Source: Symbiodinium natans (Eukaryota > Sar > Dinophyceae > Suessiales > Symbiodiniaceae). Taken from it: 10,000 nt of DNA. The position numbers were made by a program, and so were the translations under genes. Below the pieces are notes generated by a model. It did no database searches. It saw only the letters and a list, made by a program, of their open reading frames with translations, and was not told where the DNA came from. Positions within the stretch are counted from its first letter, which is position 1, and each line of letters begins with the position of its first letter. This document shows, piece after piece, positions 1-6,045 of this stretch. The stretch lies in assembly GCA_905221605.1 (NCBI GenBank), contig CAJNDS010002738.1:1-10000 (forward strand). The letters are read 5' to 3'.

Positions 1-158
1 AAAGCCAGCATGTACAGTTGTGCTGCGTGCTGACAGTGGTGATTGTGGAGCTGCTGCTGATGCTTGGGAGATGAAATTTATTTTGACGATGACGATGATG
101 AGCTGTTAATTTTATGTGAAGTACTGGTGGATGCAGTCAACCATCCAAGCATGGAGTA

Positions 159-179
159 CTGAAGCAAAAGAAAACTTAC
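159..179 (-). other. Possible 21-nt micro-intron (GTAAGT...TTCAG)
   Basis: Read on the - strand, a strong donor (G|GTAAGT) at 179 is followed at once by a pyrimidine-rich run and TTCAG at 159-161. That is a complete donor-to-acceptor cassette only 21 bases long. The length is a multiple of three and the frame stays open if it is retained. It may be an unusually short intron. Alternatively, the donor may be used with a more distant acceptor beyond the window edge. Splicing is inferred from the motifs only. Confidence 0.3.
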
Positions 180-313
180 CACTTGGAAGCCCAGCATCAT
201 CGAAAGCGACTGGGCCGTAGGGCGTCCGAACGAAGGTCCTCAGCGGATCGACAGGAGCTGAGTTTGGGCCGTTCAGGATGGAGATTGCCGAAGTCACGGC
301 TGATTCGCAGTTG
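180..313 (-). CDS. Exon candidate, unknown protein (locus A downstream part)
   Basis: This - strand stretch has an acceptor-like CCAG just before 313 and a strong GTAAGT donor at 179. In the open frame it encodes a protein-like sequence containing TFVRTPYGPVAFDDAGLPSG near its end. If the downstream 21-base cassette is retained, the frame runs on to a stop at 112. The opposite strand also has a short open frame (278-484), but it lacks comparable splice signals. How this exon connects to the one at 457-329 is unclear: that reading ends in a stop at 329, so the two belong to different transcripts, different frames, or a decayed gene. No family was recognised. Confidence 0.4.
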
Positions 314-328
314 CTGGCAGCAGCCATC

Positions 329-457
329 TTAGGAGGCGAGGCGCAATGGCATGTAGTCGAAGTCGATCTCAAAGCCGCGGGAATTCAGCATGGACAGAAG
401 ATGGCGGTGGATGATCCGCGAGTGAGTTCCAACATGCAGGTGCCGGGCGTTCCTGGG
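329..457 (-). CDS. Exon with Mei2-type RRM-like segment
   Basis: The exon follows a good acceptor (TTCTCAACAACCTGCAG). Its 42 codons end at a TAA at 329-331. The core HLLSMLNSRGFEIDFDYMPL resembles the helix 1 and strand 2 part of the Mei2 C-terminal RRM (RRM_2 family: LL.ML..RGF...YDF.YLP). That family is expanded in dinoflagellates. The N-terminal strand expected just upstream (TT.M.RNIP) is not visible in this frame. In the neighbouring frame a Met-Leu follows GTC at about the right distance, which suggests a one-base deletion. The rest of the domain (the GYAF.NF strand) is absent, so the gene is either decayed or spliced in a way not seen here. The preceding exon ends at 519 in phase 0, and the 61-base intron joins it in this frame. 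Confidence 0.4.
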   Translation of the reverse strand, partial: PRNARHLHVGTHSRIIHRHLLSMLNSRGFEIDFDYMPLRLAS

Positions 458-518
458 CTGCAGGTTGTTGAGAATCTAAAGTAATGGGAGGTACTTTCGC
501 TGGATTACGGGATGTTAC

Positions 519-641
519 AGGCCACAGCTGCAGCGAAGCGAAAGTGGTTCCGAACACTTCATCAAACACCTCGGCCCCTGCTCCCAATGATCTTCCAAGC
601 ATCAGCAGCAAGGCACTCCCCATGATTAAGGACAGCTCCAC
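519..641 (-). CDS. Exon with hydrophobic leader-like start, locus A
   Basis: This open segment on the - strand ends at donor CCT|GTAACA (intron 518-458, acceptor CTGCAG), in phase 0 with the exon at 457. It contains MGSALLLMLGRSLGAGAEVF starting at 623, which looks like a signal peptide or a short membrane segment, followed by an acidic-aromatic stretch. The upstream border is uncertain. An AG just before 641 would give phase 0. The same frame also continues upstream, through one TGA at 666-668, into the 1178-666 exon. It could be the first exon of a small secreted protein gene (start at 623) or an internal exon of locus A. The function is unknown. Confidence 0.4.
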
Positions 642-665
642 CTCCCGTGGGCAAGGGCGACTAAG

Positions 666-1178
666 TCACTCCTTTTTGATTTTTCGTCCCCAAGATGCTT
701 GAGAGAGGCCCCCCAAAGGGACGTCAACAAACTGTCTTGGGGTGGCCAAAGCTGCATTGTGGGCACCCGCTTTGTGGTGGGGATCTGCACTTGGCATGGC
801 ATCCCTGACGTTTGCTGACTCATCGGATAGGCCTGAAGCGGCTAATCCCCCCTCCCCGGAATCCTTCTGTACGTCCACATTCACCAGGTCGATCTTCCCA
901 AAGGTTTGGAAGAGCCCATCCAACAGCTCGGGCGTTGCTGGCGCCTTCCACCAAGCGATAAACCCACTACGATAAGGAAACTTCCCTAGCTGGAATCTAG
1001 CGACCAGGCAATGAGGTTTCAGGCCATGGCTCAGTTGCTGTTGGTTTAGACTGAAAGGGCATGGTTCGGAAGATTCTCCAGGTGCCTGGTGCAGGCTGAC
1101 ATTGCAGAGGCTGTAGATGTCGTTGTCGTTCAGGTGTGCAGCTGCACGGTCAATTGGCAGTATCCACCTGAGGCTTCC
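666..1178 (-). CDS. Long exon, weak RRM-like pattern, locus A
   Basis: The frame opens after acceptor ATCAGTCAG at 1179-1181 and stays open for 170 codons to a TGA at 666-668. It contains no ATG, GTG or TTG before 923, so it is invisible to start-based ORF calls. The reading is protein-like throughout. Examples are RAAAHLNDNDIYSLCNVSLH, then FIAWWKAPATPELLDGLFQ, then TFGKIDLVNVDVQKDSGEGG. The spacing of hydrophobic residues around LFQTFGKIDLVNVDV recalls the first half of an RRM, but RNP motifs are not seen, so this is only a hint. Donors such as GAC|GTACAG inside the exon could remove the TGA. The incoming intron (1346-1179) joins the exon at 1409-1347 in phase 0. Confidence 0.45.
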   Translation of the reverse strand, partial: GSLRWILPIDRAAAHLNDNDIYSLCNVSLHQAPGESSEPCPFSLNQQQLSHGLKPHCLVARFQLGKFPYRSGFIAWWKAPATPELLDGLFQTFGKIDLVNVDVQKDSGEGGLAASGLSDESANVRDAMPSADPHHKAGAHNAALATPRQFVDVPLGGLSQASWGRKIKKE

Positions 1179-1346
1179 CTGACTGATGTTCAGGAGAACT
1201 AGAACTCAATCAGGAAATATCGGGATAATGTGAAAGGAAGCTGTCGCTCCAGGCAAAAGCGCAATGGAAGGCAACAATGGTAGACTGTTCGACTTTCAAG
1301 GTCCTTCAATCACTTCAGACTGGCCGCTCAATCAGAACGAGGGTAC

Positions 1347-1409
1347 AGCTGCCGCTGTCCGGGAAAAGACGTCTGAAGGCCTCTGGGTCTGGCAGGGTTT
1401 GAGGACTTG
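1347..1409 (-). CDS. Short phase-0 exon, locus A
   Basis: This is a 63-base exon candidate of 21 codons starting QVLKPCQTQRPSDVFSR, between acceptor GTGCCCCAG (1410-1412) and donor GCT|GTACCC (1346). It joins both neighbours (1606-1529 upstream, 1178-666 downstream) in phase 0. The pyrimidine tract is only moderate. The + strand ORF at 1264-1488 overlaps it and also looks protein-like, so the strand call rests on the continuity of the chain. The function is unknown. Confidence 0.35.
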
Positions 1410-1528
1410 CTGGGGCACGGTACCAGGGGCACCCCCACGTATGCTCGTGCTCTTGTTCGCCAAAAAGTACACCTTCAAACCCTGTTAACGCCTGCTCCGG
1501 AGAATGCTCGTCTTTTCATGAGTCTTAC

Positions 1529-1606
1529 CGCTGGCGCTGGAACTAGATGCACGAGGCTTCTATCTCCGTCTCCAAGCGCAGGGTCAAAAGGAACAGTCGT
1601 ATCATT
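1529..1606 (-). CDS. Well-bounded 78-nt internal exon, locus A
   Basis: This is one of the clearest exons in the window. The - strand acceptor TTCCTTGCCTTTCAG lies just before it, and a near-consensus donor, GCG|GTAAGACTC, follows it at 1528. The 26 codons are in phase 0 at both ends (NDTTVPFDPALGDGDRSLVH and on to VPAPA). The other two frames give a stop or poor sequence. The upstream intron is 313 bases (1919-1607). The intron to the next exon candidate is 119 bases (1528-1410). The short acidic segment could not be placed in a family. Confidence 0.6.
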
Positions 1607-1919
1607 CTGAAAGGCAAGGAACAATGACGCGCGCTTACATAATGTTCACTGAGTAAAAATTGCGAGTAGACGAGCACATGCACGAGTGAGTGAAGAAGTG
1701 AAAGCAAGAAGTGAACGAGCGCTCTTTACGAACACCCCGATTACAATGTGTTTCGCTGGGTCCTTTTCACCCCGTAACAACTATATCGTTCTGGGCGCCC
1801 GAAGAATGCTTGTTGGTCGTTGAAGGTTTTTAGTCTCATGAAGTTGTGCTTGATTCATGCGCCGGAGACAAAAGCACCTTGGCGCCCTTCAAGCTCCAGT
1901 AACCGGTGTTCGAGCCCAC

Positions 1920-2063
1920 CTGGCTGGCCAGCAAGGGCTGAGTTCCGAGTTTTTCGAGGCTGCTCTGCGTTTTTGCAGGGAATCTTTGGGTCCCAGAAGG
2001 AGTGCCAGACTGCATGGGCACTAGGTTGCCACAGTGAAGGCTAACTGAAGGGAAATGGGAGTT
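1920..2063 (-). CDS. Phase-0 exon, Ser/Gln/Leu-rich, locus A
   Basis: This 144-base exon of 48 codons lies between acceptor ATTCCCTTATCGCAG (2064-2066) and donor CCAG|GTGGGC (1919), with phase 0 on both sides. It reads NSHFPSVSLHCGNLVPMQSG, then TPSGTQRFPAKTQSSLEKLG, then TQPLLASQ. Unspliced, the frame would run on to a stop at 1836. The donor is a good match, so termination there is less likely. A + strand frame (1820-2044) overlaps it but lacks comparable borders. It looks like a low-complexity linker region and the function is unknown. Confidence 0.55.
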
Positions 2064-2232
2064 CTGCGATAAGGGAATGGGGTTAATGGCACGAATCCTT
2101 TGCGAAGGTGGGAGAGGTTTCCTCGAATCCCCTTCGAACGTCCAACATCTGGCCCAGCCAATGATCCCCTACATTTGGTCGCGACTATTGTAGTCTGATA
2201 GGTTGGATATCGCAGTCAGTGTATTACTTTAC

Positions 2233-2505
2233 AACCTCATGGTAATTTTGCTGAAGCAGCCGCGTATATAGCGAAGCAAAGGACCAAAAACATCTTGAAC
2301 CCCGTGCCATGTCAGATCTCATGAACCCATCAATTCTTGGAGCCCAGCCTCCAAATTTGTCTGCGCTACTGCTACTTCCGATATCCACCTCCACAAGGAC
2401 CATCGAATCAGAAGCCGACGTCACAGCTTGCAGAAGTGAGATGGTCTCGAAGTAGTCCTGCTTGATGAAGCTAAGCATTTCGATCCCATTTGAACCCTTA
2501 AACAA
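2233..2505 (-). CDS. Main exon of locus A, 91 codons, unknown domain
   Basis: This - strand exon follows a strong acceptor, GTTTTCTTGTTGCAG (2506-2508), and ends at donor GTT|GTAAAG (2232). It is in phase 0 on both sides and runs 91 codons with well-balanced composition. Recognisable stretches are LFKGSNGIEMLSFIKQDYFE, TISLLQAVTSASDSMVLVEV and FGGWAPRIDGFMRSDMARGS, ending near SLYTRLLQQNYHEV. The alternating hydrophobic and charged pattern suggests a folded alpha/beta or helical domain. No family motif could be assigned with confidence. If the donor were not used, the protein would stop two codons later at TAA (2224-2226). Confidence 0.6.
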
Positions 2506-2583
2506 CTGCAACAAGAAAACACTCATGGCTAAAGGGTTTTCGGAGATCGGTTAGCCTTGAGAGCCTTTAAAAGTTCAACTTAC

Positions 2584-2620
2584 AAGCCGAAAGATATCCA
2601 CATTTTGGAATGTAAAGATG
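2584..2620 (-). CDS. Small 37-nt exon joining the main exon, locus A
   Basis: Acceptor TTTATCCTGCAG (2621-2623) and a near-perfect donor CTT|GTAAGTTG (2583) bound a 37-base exon. It reads IFTFQNVDIFRL into the next exon through the 78-base intron 2583-2506. The joined reading continues without a stop. The frame implied by the alternative start at 2752 gives a stop right after the junction, which supports this phase. The exon requires an upstream donor in phase 2. One candidate is in the segment at about 2801-2640, but it was not fixed. Confidence 0.5.
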
Positions 2621-2640
2621 CTGCAGGATAAATAGTGTTA

Positions 2641-2801
2641 AATGGTTTCCACGCGCTTCAGGTCCGTTTTTGTCATTTTTGATTTTGAAGGTTTGAAGTA
2701 GGAGTTGAATGGCATGACGGCCTTTAAGATCTTCAAACTCAAACAGCTCCATGGTTTCGGGTTTTCAGACATCCCGAAGGGATTTTCAGGCGGTTCAAAC
2801 G
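2641..2801 (-). CDS. Uncertain upstream coding segment of locus A
   Basis: Two overlapping - strand frames look protein-like here. One enters after CACACTTTAAG and reads FQTFEPPENPFGMSENPKPW onward. The other starts at an ATG in good context (GAAACCATGG, 2752) and reads MELFEFEDLKGRHAIQLLLQ. Only one can be right. The first gives a donor (AT|GTCTGA, about 2771) whose phase fits the 37-base exon at 2620. The second would be a new start but has no in-phase link to that exon. No family was recognised. Confidence 0.3.
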
Positions 2802-2807
2802 TTTGAA
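2794..2807. repeat. Perfect 14-bp palindrome
   Basis: TTCAAACGTTTGAA is an exact inverted repeat. It is flanked by a near-complementary outer pair (GTTTTCAGAC at 2761-2770 and GTTTGAAAAC at 2801-2810). It lies next to uncertain coding sequence, so it may be incidental. Confidence 0.5.
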
Positions 2808-2910
2808 AACTTAAAGTGTGAAAGATTTAAAGCCGAAGTGTGTTTCAGTTTAAGGACTTTTTGGGGGCTGCAGACGACTGGCTCCCCAAAACCACGGTGC
2901 CCGCACTTAC

Positions 2911-2993
2911 ATTAGTACCAGTAGAAGAAGCGTTCGGCACCGACATGGGGCCTACGACCTGGGCAGAATTGGGCCTTCCAAACCTCCCTCCCC
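2911..2993 (-). CDS. Exon candidate with strong donor, locus A
   Basis: The - strand donor ACTAAT|GTAAGTGCGG at 2910 is close to consensus. The frame that ends there in phase 0 reads PNSAQVVGPMSVPNASSTGT plus a final Asn. The acceptor is less certain: CTGCTGCTTTGGAG before 2993 is one option. Upstream on the - strand lies a very T/G/C-rich region (3010-3190) that would suit a long polypyrimidine intron. The + strand frame 2840-3037 overlaps and is the main alternative. Confidence 0.35.
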
Positions 2994-3009
2994 CTCCAAA
3001 GCAGCAGGT

Positions 3010-3190
3010 TCACAGCAAAGGCCCTAACCAACAATGACGGCAACAAAACGCAAAGCGGAAGCGCAAGCACAAGCACCACAGCAACCACGACGGCAGCAAG
3101 ATCGATGGCAACCCCAAACCGAACAACCCAGAACTCGAACAAGTCCGGTAGCATAACAAACAACAATAACACGAACAGTAGCAATACTCA
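3010..3190. repeat. CA/AG-rich low-complexity tract
   Basis: On the + strand this stretch is dominated by C and A (AACAACAATAACACGAACAG and similar). All three + frames are open for long runs. One reads Asn/Thr/Ser-rich, and one starts with MTATKRKAEAQAQAPQQPRR at an ATG near 3034. The complementary strand is T-rich and gives three hydrophobic frames (2912-3184, 3010-3240, 3024-3215). Such multi-frame openness points to biased composition, not coding. The tract fits best as a pyrimidine-rich intron of the - strand locus, but a small basic + strand protein cannot be excluded. Confidence 0.45.
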
Positions 3191-3569
3191 ACATCAGGAA
3201 TGAAAGCACGAGCACGGTGATCTGTCTTCAACGTCAGCATTGACGAGATGTAAAGGTTCAGTGTCCTCGCCCGGCAGCGGGCCCCAGATCAAGCCACGGC
3301 ACCTTTCACAGGTCCGGTGTTGTTGGAGCGCTCCGTGTTTGGGGGGTCTACCAGCGTTCATTCGAAGACCATCCCCCCCGTCCCCCGCCCCCGTCCCCCG
3401 CCCCCGTCTCCCCTCCCCAGCCCTCCCCCTCTACTGCCCAACAACTTGTGACTTGTATAGCCTGGCCGCTCCAAAACGCGTGTTAGCTCCAGCTGCGCTT
3501 GCGGGCCGTCATGGCACCTGGACAGACACAGATTGAGCGGCCTTGGGGGTTAAGGTCTGCCGGGCCGGT
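3191..3569. other. Non-coding or unassigned stretch
   Basis: No exon with convincing borders was seen on either strand. The stretch contains the C-rich tandem repeat (3373-3430). The short + frame at 3240-3536 owes its length to the stop-free C-rich run. It may be intron of locus A or intergenic. Confidence 0.4.
3373..3430. repeat. C-rich tandem repeat, 14-bp unit
   Basis: About two and a half copies of CCCCCGTCCCCCGC are followed by a CTCCCC-type extension. The complementary strand carries at least five runs of five or more G separated by two-base spacers, the pattern that favours G-quadruplexes. It is a simple-sequence minisatellite. Confidence 0.8.
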
Positions 3570-3806
3570 TCAAGATAGAAAGGCTACACAATTTCTGTCC
3601 GAAGCTGCCGCCAATGACTTAGATGCAGAACCGACAGCACCGAACAGATATAACAATTTGACGAAGAGCATCACAAAGTTCTCAACACACTTGACAAAAT
3701 GAGAGCTGCCGTAAAAATAATCATACGCTGGTGGGTCTAGGCCGGTCCAGGCGATTTTGAACTGCGGAGATTCCTGGTTCCTCAATTCACCTTTTGAGAC
3801 CGAAGC
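3570..3806 (-). CDS. Exon with possible C-terminal membrane segment
   Basis: The exon follows acceptor AAAGATTGCTTACAG (3807-3809) and joins 3976-3878 in phase 0 through a 71-base intron. It reads ASVSKGELRNQESPQFKIAW, then TGLDPPAYDYFYGSSHFVKC, then a hydrophobic stretch (ENFVMLFVKLLYLFGAVGSA), and stops at TGA 3570. If it is terminal, the product would have a single membrane segment near its C-terminus. Alternatively a donor after HFVK (T|GTGTTGAG, about 3688) ends the exon earlier and the hydrophobic part is intronic. The family is not recognised. Confidence 0.45.
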   Translation of the reverse strand, partial: ASVSKGELRNQESPQFKIAWTGLDPPAYDYFYGSSHFVKCVENFVMLFVKLLYLFGAVGSASKSLAAASDRNCVAFLS

Positions 3807-3877
3807 CTGTAAGCAATCTTTTATTCTAATACACTGCGCCAAGCCGCCAGTCGTGGTTGCCCAGCCAATCCGTCGAC

Positions 3878-3976
3878 CTTCCCTTTGCCGGACGTGTCAG
3901 CCTCCGTGGTCCAAGTGCCGGTGGAGCACTGGAGCCTCGCAAACACGGAGGGCAACAATACCAGCACAGCCATGAA
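3878..3976 (-). CDS. Exon with start-like Met and hydrophobic leader
   Basis: Read on the - strand, acceptor GGTTTTAGTCTGGCAG (ends 3977) is followed three bases later by ATG (3973). The frame reads MAVLVLLPSVFARLQCSTGT, then WTTEADTSGKGK, and ends at donor AAG|GTCGAC (3877). The start could be the true translation start after spliced-leader addition at this AG, giving a very short 5' leader and a signal-like N-terminus. It could equally be an internal exon. The phase-0 join to 3806 holds. A second frame (HGCAGIVALRVCEAP) is a weaker alternative. Confidence 0.42.
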
Positions 3977-4006
3977 CTGCCAGACTAAAACCTATCATTT
4001 CGGGGT

Positions 4007-4017
4007 GGGGGGGGGGG
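4007..4017 (+). repeat. G11 homopolymer
   Basis: Eleven consecutive G lie inside a longer G-rich patch (4002-4025). It is a simple repeat prone to length variation and sequencing error. Confidence 0.8.
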
Positions 4018-4136
4018 CTTGGGGGAAGCGTGCCAAAAGGCCATCGTGTTCCCCGTAGCTCCGAATCATTATGGAGCAAAAAAAAGAGCAATTCTGGAAA
4101 GACCCTAAAACCGAGATTGCTTTTTAGGAGTTCCAT

Positions 4137-4363
4137 TGGACACCGTGATAGTTTTCAGAAGTTCAAGTGCATGTGTGTCTTTACAAGCTTTGTATAAAGT
4201 CAGGTCTCTATATATATATATTTATATATTTATATATCATGCAGAAAAGACTACTGGTAAAATAATTTAAGCATAATTAAGATACCTACATATGCATGCA
4301 GATACATGTGATAGTCGTCGCACAGGTCTTCAACTCAGGTCTGCGTGGTGTATTCTCAGCCCT
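4137..4363. repeat. AT-rich island with TA microsatellite
   Basis: This segment has no coding frame and is markedly more AT-rich than its surroundings. At 4207-4239 it holds a run of TA with interrupting TTT (TCTATATATATATATTTATA and on). Further TAATTTAAG and ACATATGCATGCAG stretches follow. It is intergenic or intronic, and no regulatory motif was recognised. Confidence 0.7.
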
Positions 4364-4469
4364 TCACGAGAAGCAAGAGCACCTCCCCATTCTGCACAGG
4401 CTTAAGTTAGAGGGAAAACAAGTAAGCTGTCCTGTGCAGAAGTAAGCAAGTGCACGGGGAGGTGCAGCG

Positions 4470-4648
4470 CGTGCGCCACGTATTGAGTGAAAGGCACAGC
4501 CCTCAGACCTGGCTAGCTTTTCTTGACTCCCCGCAAGGCTTGTGAACAAGTTGTTTGCATACAACTCCAGGCCAGGTGCAGGAGGGGGAGAAAGACCGGA
4601 TGAGTGGATGATGCTCGTAGCATGCCCCAGGCTCCCAGAAGTTGAAGA
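4470..4648 (-). CDS. Exon candidate, Ser/Pro/Leu-rich, - strand
   Basis: Acceptor GGCCGCTGTGCAG (4649-4651) opens a - strand frame reading SSTSGSLGHATSIIHSSGLS, then PPPAPGLELYANNLFTSLAG, then SQEKLARSEG. Phase 0 agrees with the donor of the upstream exon at 5061-4904. The 3' border given here is approximate; the frame stays open to 4364 but its tail is rich in Cys and looks non-coding. Possible donors are GC-type (for example TAT|GCAAAC) or GT in phase 1. No family was recognised. Confidence 0.33.
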
Positions 4649-4689
4649 CTGCACAGCGGCCGAGCCTCGTTTCCAAGGACGGTGACTCA

Positions 4690-4903
4690 AAGAGCCGCTA
4701 AAGGCCTCTGGCCCTAAAGTTTTCGGGGATTTCAGTCAGCTCGGATGCGAACACAAATAAGACCGGGGCACAGAACCGCCTACACCAAGCCGCTCCACCT
4801 GGAAACCCATACTTGCAGCATGCATGAATGGAGCTAGCCCTAAACCCCCGGAATCTTCAACTCTATGGACCGATTAGCCGAGAAAAACAACCCACAGACA
4901 CAC
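4690..4903. other. Probable intron or non-coding stretch, - strand
   Basis: This lies between the donor at 4903 (GAT|GTGTGTCTG on the - strand) and the exon candidate at 4648. No protein-like frame with borders was seen. It fits an intron of about 250 bases. Confidence 0.35.
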
Positions 4904-5061
4904 ATCCTGCTCCGGCCTCTTGCACTGGGCCGTGTGGTTTGCCAGGGACTTCAGCAGCCTGAAGCTCTCCAGCGGTGCCCGAATGGCTTGCCAGACTTGA
5001 CGAGTCCGGATCTGCTCAAACCTCTCCTGCAACGAGGCATTGAGGGCTTTAGGCTGTTCAG
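4904..5061 (-). CDS. Helical exon, - strand
   Basis: The frame reads EQPKALNASLQERFEQIRTR, then QVWQAIRAPLESFRLLKSLA, then NHTAQCKRPEQD. The charged and leucine spacing suggests helices. The exon sits between acceptor AACCTCTTAG (ends 5062) and donor GAT|GTGTGT (4903). An in-frame ATG at 5074 (MNLLAEQ) could instead be the start codon, making this a first exon at the divergent boundary with locus B. The antisense + frame (4865-5065) is less protein-like. The function is unknown. Confidence 0.5.
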
Positions 5062-5300
5062 CTAAGAGGTTCATCGTCTCATGTACTTGTAGGTAGGGTT
5101 AACATCGCTAGAAGCTACAGGGTTGCAGCAGGGTTCGGGCCTAAGAGGCTTCTCAGGATTCAGGCGATACCTGCTTAGGCCTGCCTGTACTATAGGCTAC
5201 TAGGAGGACGCCGGAACGGTCCATGGGCCATTCGAAGTTTGCAGCTGTGGGTTCCTACTCCCCAAAGCTCTCTGTCTTGAATTGCTACTACTTGTACCAG
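5062..5300. promoter_or_regulatory. Divergent strand-switch region
   Basis: This stretch of about 240 bases separates the last - strand exon from the first + strand exon. It has no convincing exon. It contains an 8-bp inverted repeat (GGCCTAAG 5138-5145, CTTAGGCC 5174-5181) and repeated GGGTT/AGGGTT motifs. No TATA-like element was recognised. The promoter role is inferred only from the gene orientation. Confidence 0.3.
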
Positions 5301-5408
5301 TCCTCGTCAATAATCGATGGATACCGCGCGATCACAGACGCAGTTGAACATGTCGCGTTGCTCCCCGGCTCTGAGCGAGCAAGCGCCTTACAGGAAGAAT
5401 CCATAAAT
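5301..5408 (+). CDS. First visible exon of locus B
   Basis: A strong pyrimidine-rich acceptor (GCTACTACTTGTACCAG, ends 5300) opens 36 codons: SSSIIDGYRAITDAVEHVAL, then LPGSERASALQEESIN. The exon ends at AAT|GTAGCG (5409). This donor is weak but in phase 0, which matches the next exon at 5489. The composition is typical of coding sequence. Upstream the frame continues to a possible ATG at 5223, so the N-terminus may be there. No family was recognised. Confidence 0.5.
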
Positions 5409-5468
5409 GTAGCGGATGGCAGCTGGCAGTGGCAGGAATCAATGTAGCAGGATGTAGCTAATGTAGCT
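5406..5468 (+). repeat. Clustered ATGTAGC motifs
   Basis: The motif (A/G)ATGTAGC occurs four times within about 60 bases, around 5407, 5442, 5451 and 5460. It lies over the donor and body of the 80-base intron 5409-5488. Several copies could serve as GT donors, so the exact exon end is uncertain. Confidence 0.55.
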
Positions 5469-5488
5469 CGCAAGCTGAAGCTTCACAG

Positions 5489-5641
5489 CCATCAGGCCCC
5501 GGATCCCCGGGCAACCCCAAGTCCAAGGAAACCCCGACTATCAAGCAAACGAAGCAACCCTCCACACAAGTCCCTCTCAAACACAGGCAAAGCGCGACTT
5601 TGGCAGTCCTGGCCATGCCCAGCATGGCTCTTGAACATGTT
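5489..5641 (+). CDS. Ser/Pro/Thr-rich exon of locus B
   Basis: Acceptor GAAGCTTCACAG (ends 5488) and a consensus donor CATGTT|GTAAGTGTTTCC (5642) bound 51 codons in phase 0 at both ends. It starts PSGPGSPGNPKSKETPTIKQ, continues TKQPSTQVPLKHRQ, and ends near AVLAMPSMALEHV. The next intron (5642-5785, 144 bases) contains an in-frame TAG at 5711, so reading through would terminate. The strong donor solves this. It is probably a disordered linker. No catalytic motif was seen. Confidence 0.58.
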
Positions 5642-5785
5642 GTAAGTGTTTCCTCCAATGAGTCTGCAGGACCGGATCCTGCCACAAGTCAGGGCAAGGC
5701 CAGCTACAGATAGCCCGAAGCCCACCCCCGGCCAAGCAAAGATGGTTTCCTATCTTTCCGTTGCTGGGAGACGCGGCCTGTGCAG

Positions 5786-5960
5786 CCCGCAAACGCTTCC
5801 AGCCTTATGGATTCCAAGCCCGAATACATCCCAACGCCCTCACACCATCTCACAGCATCTCCCACCCAAACCCGAATCACTAGAAAGGTCCTGCAGGCAG
5901 CCGCAGGAACTCCAAGCACAGGTCCAGCACCTCATCCTTGTACTTCGGAGATCAGGGCTT
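5786..5960 (+). CDS. Exon of locus B, Pro/Thr/Ala-rich
   Basis: The acceptor region TATCTTTCCGTTGCTGGG...TGTGCAG ends at 5785. The frame continues from the previous exon in phase 0: PANASSLMDSKPEYIPTPSH, then HLTASPTQTRITRKVLQAAA, then GTPSTGPAPHPCTSEIRA. Donor GCTT|GTAGGG (5961) leaves phase 1, which fits the exon at 6046. Other phase-1 donors (GTCCAG, GTACTT) lie slightly upstream. The product appears disordered and the function is unknown. Confidence 0.5.
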
Positions 5961-6045
5961 GTAGGGGGTAGTTTGCGGTTAGGTTTTGGGTCGATGCTGT
6001 TCGTCTTTCGAACTGTTTCGGGTTGCTCTTCTTTCGAGGTTTCAG

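Noticed and set aside
742-975. + strand ORF
   Set aside because: It is antisense to the more convincing long - strand frame 1178-666.
1450-1473. Leader-like CTTGTTCGCCAAAAAGTAC
   Set aside because: It needs several insertions and deletions to align, so it is not distinguishable from chance.
1264-1488. + strand ORF beginning MEGNNGRLFDF
   Set aside because: It is plausible by composition but unbounded and conflicts with the phase-0 - strand chain. It is kept only as the alternative to exon 1409-1347.
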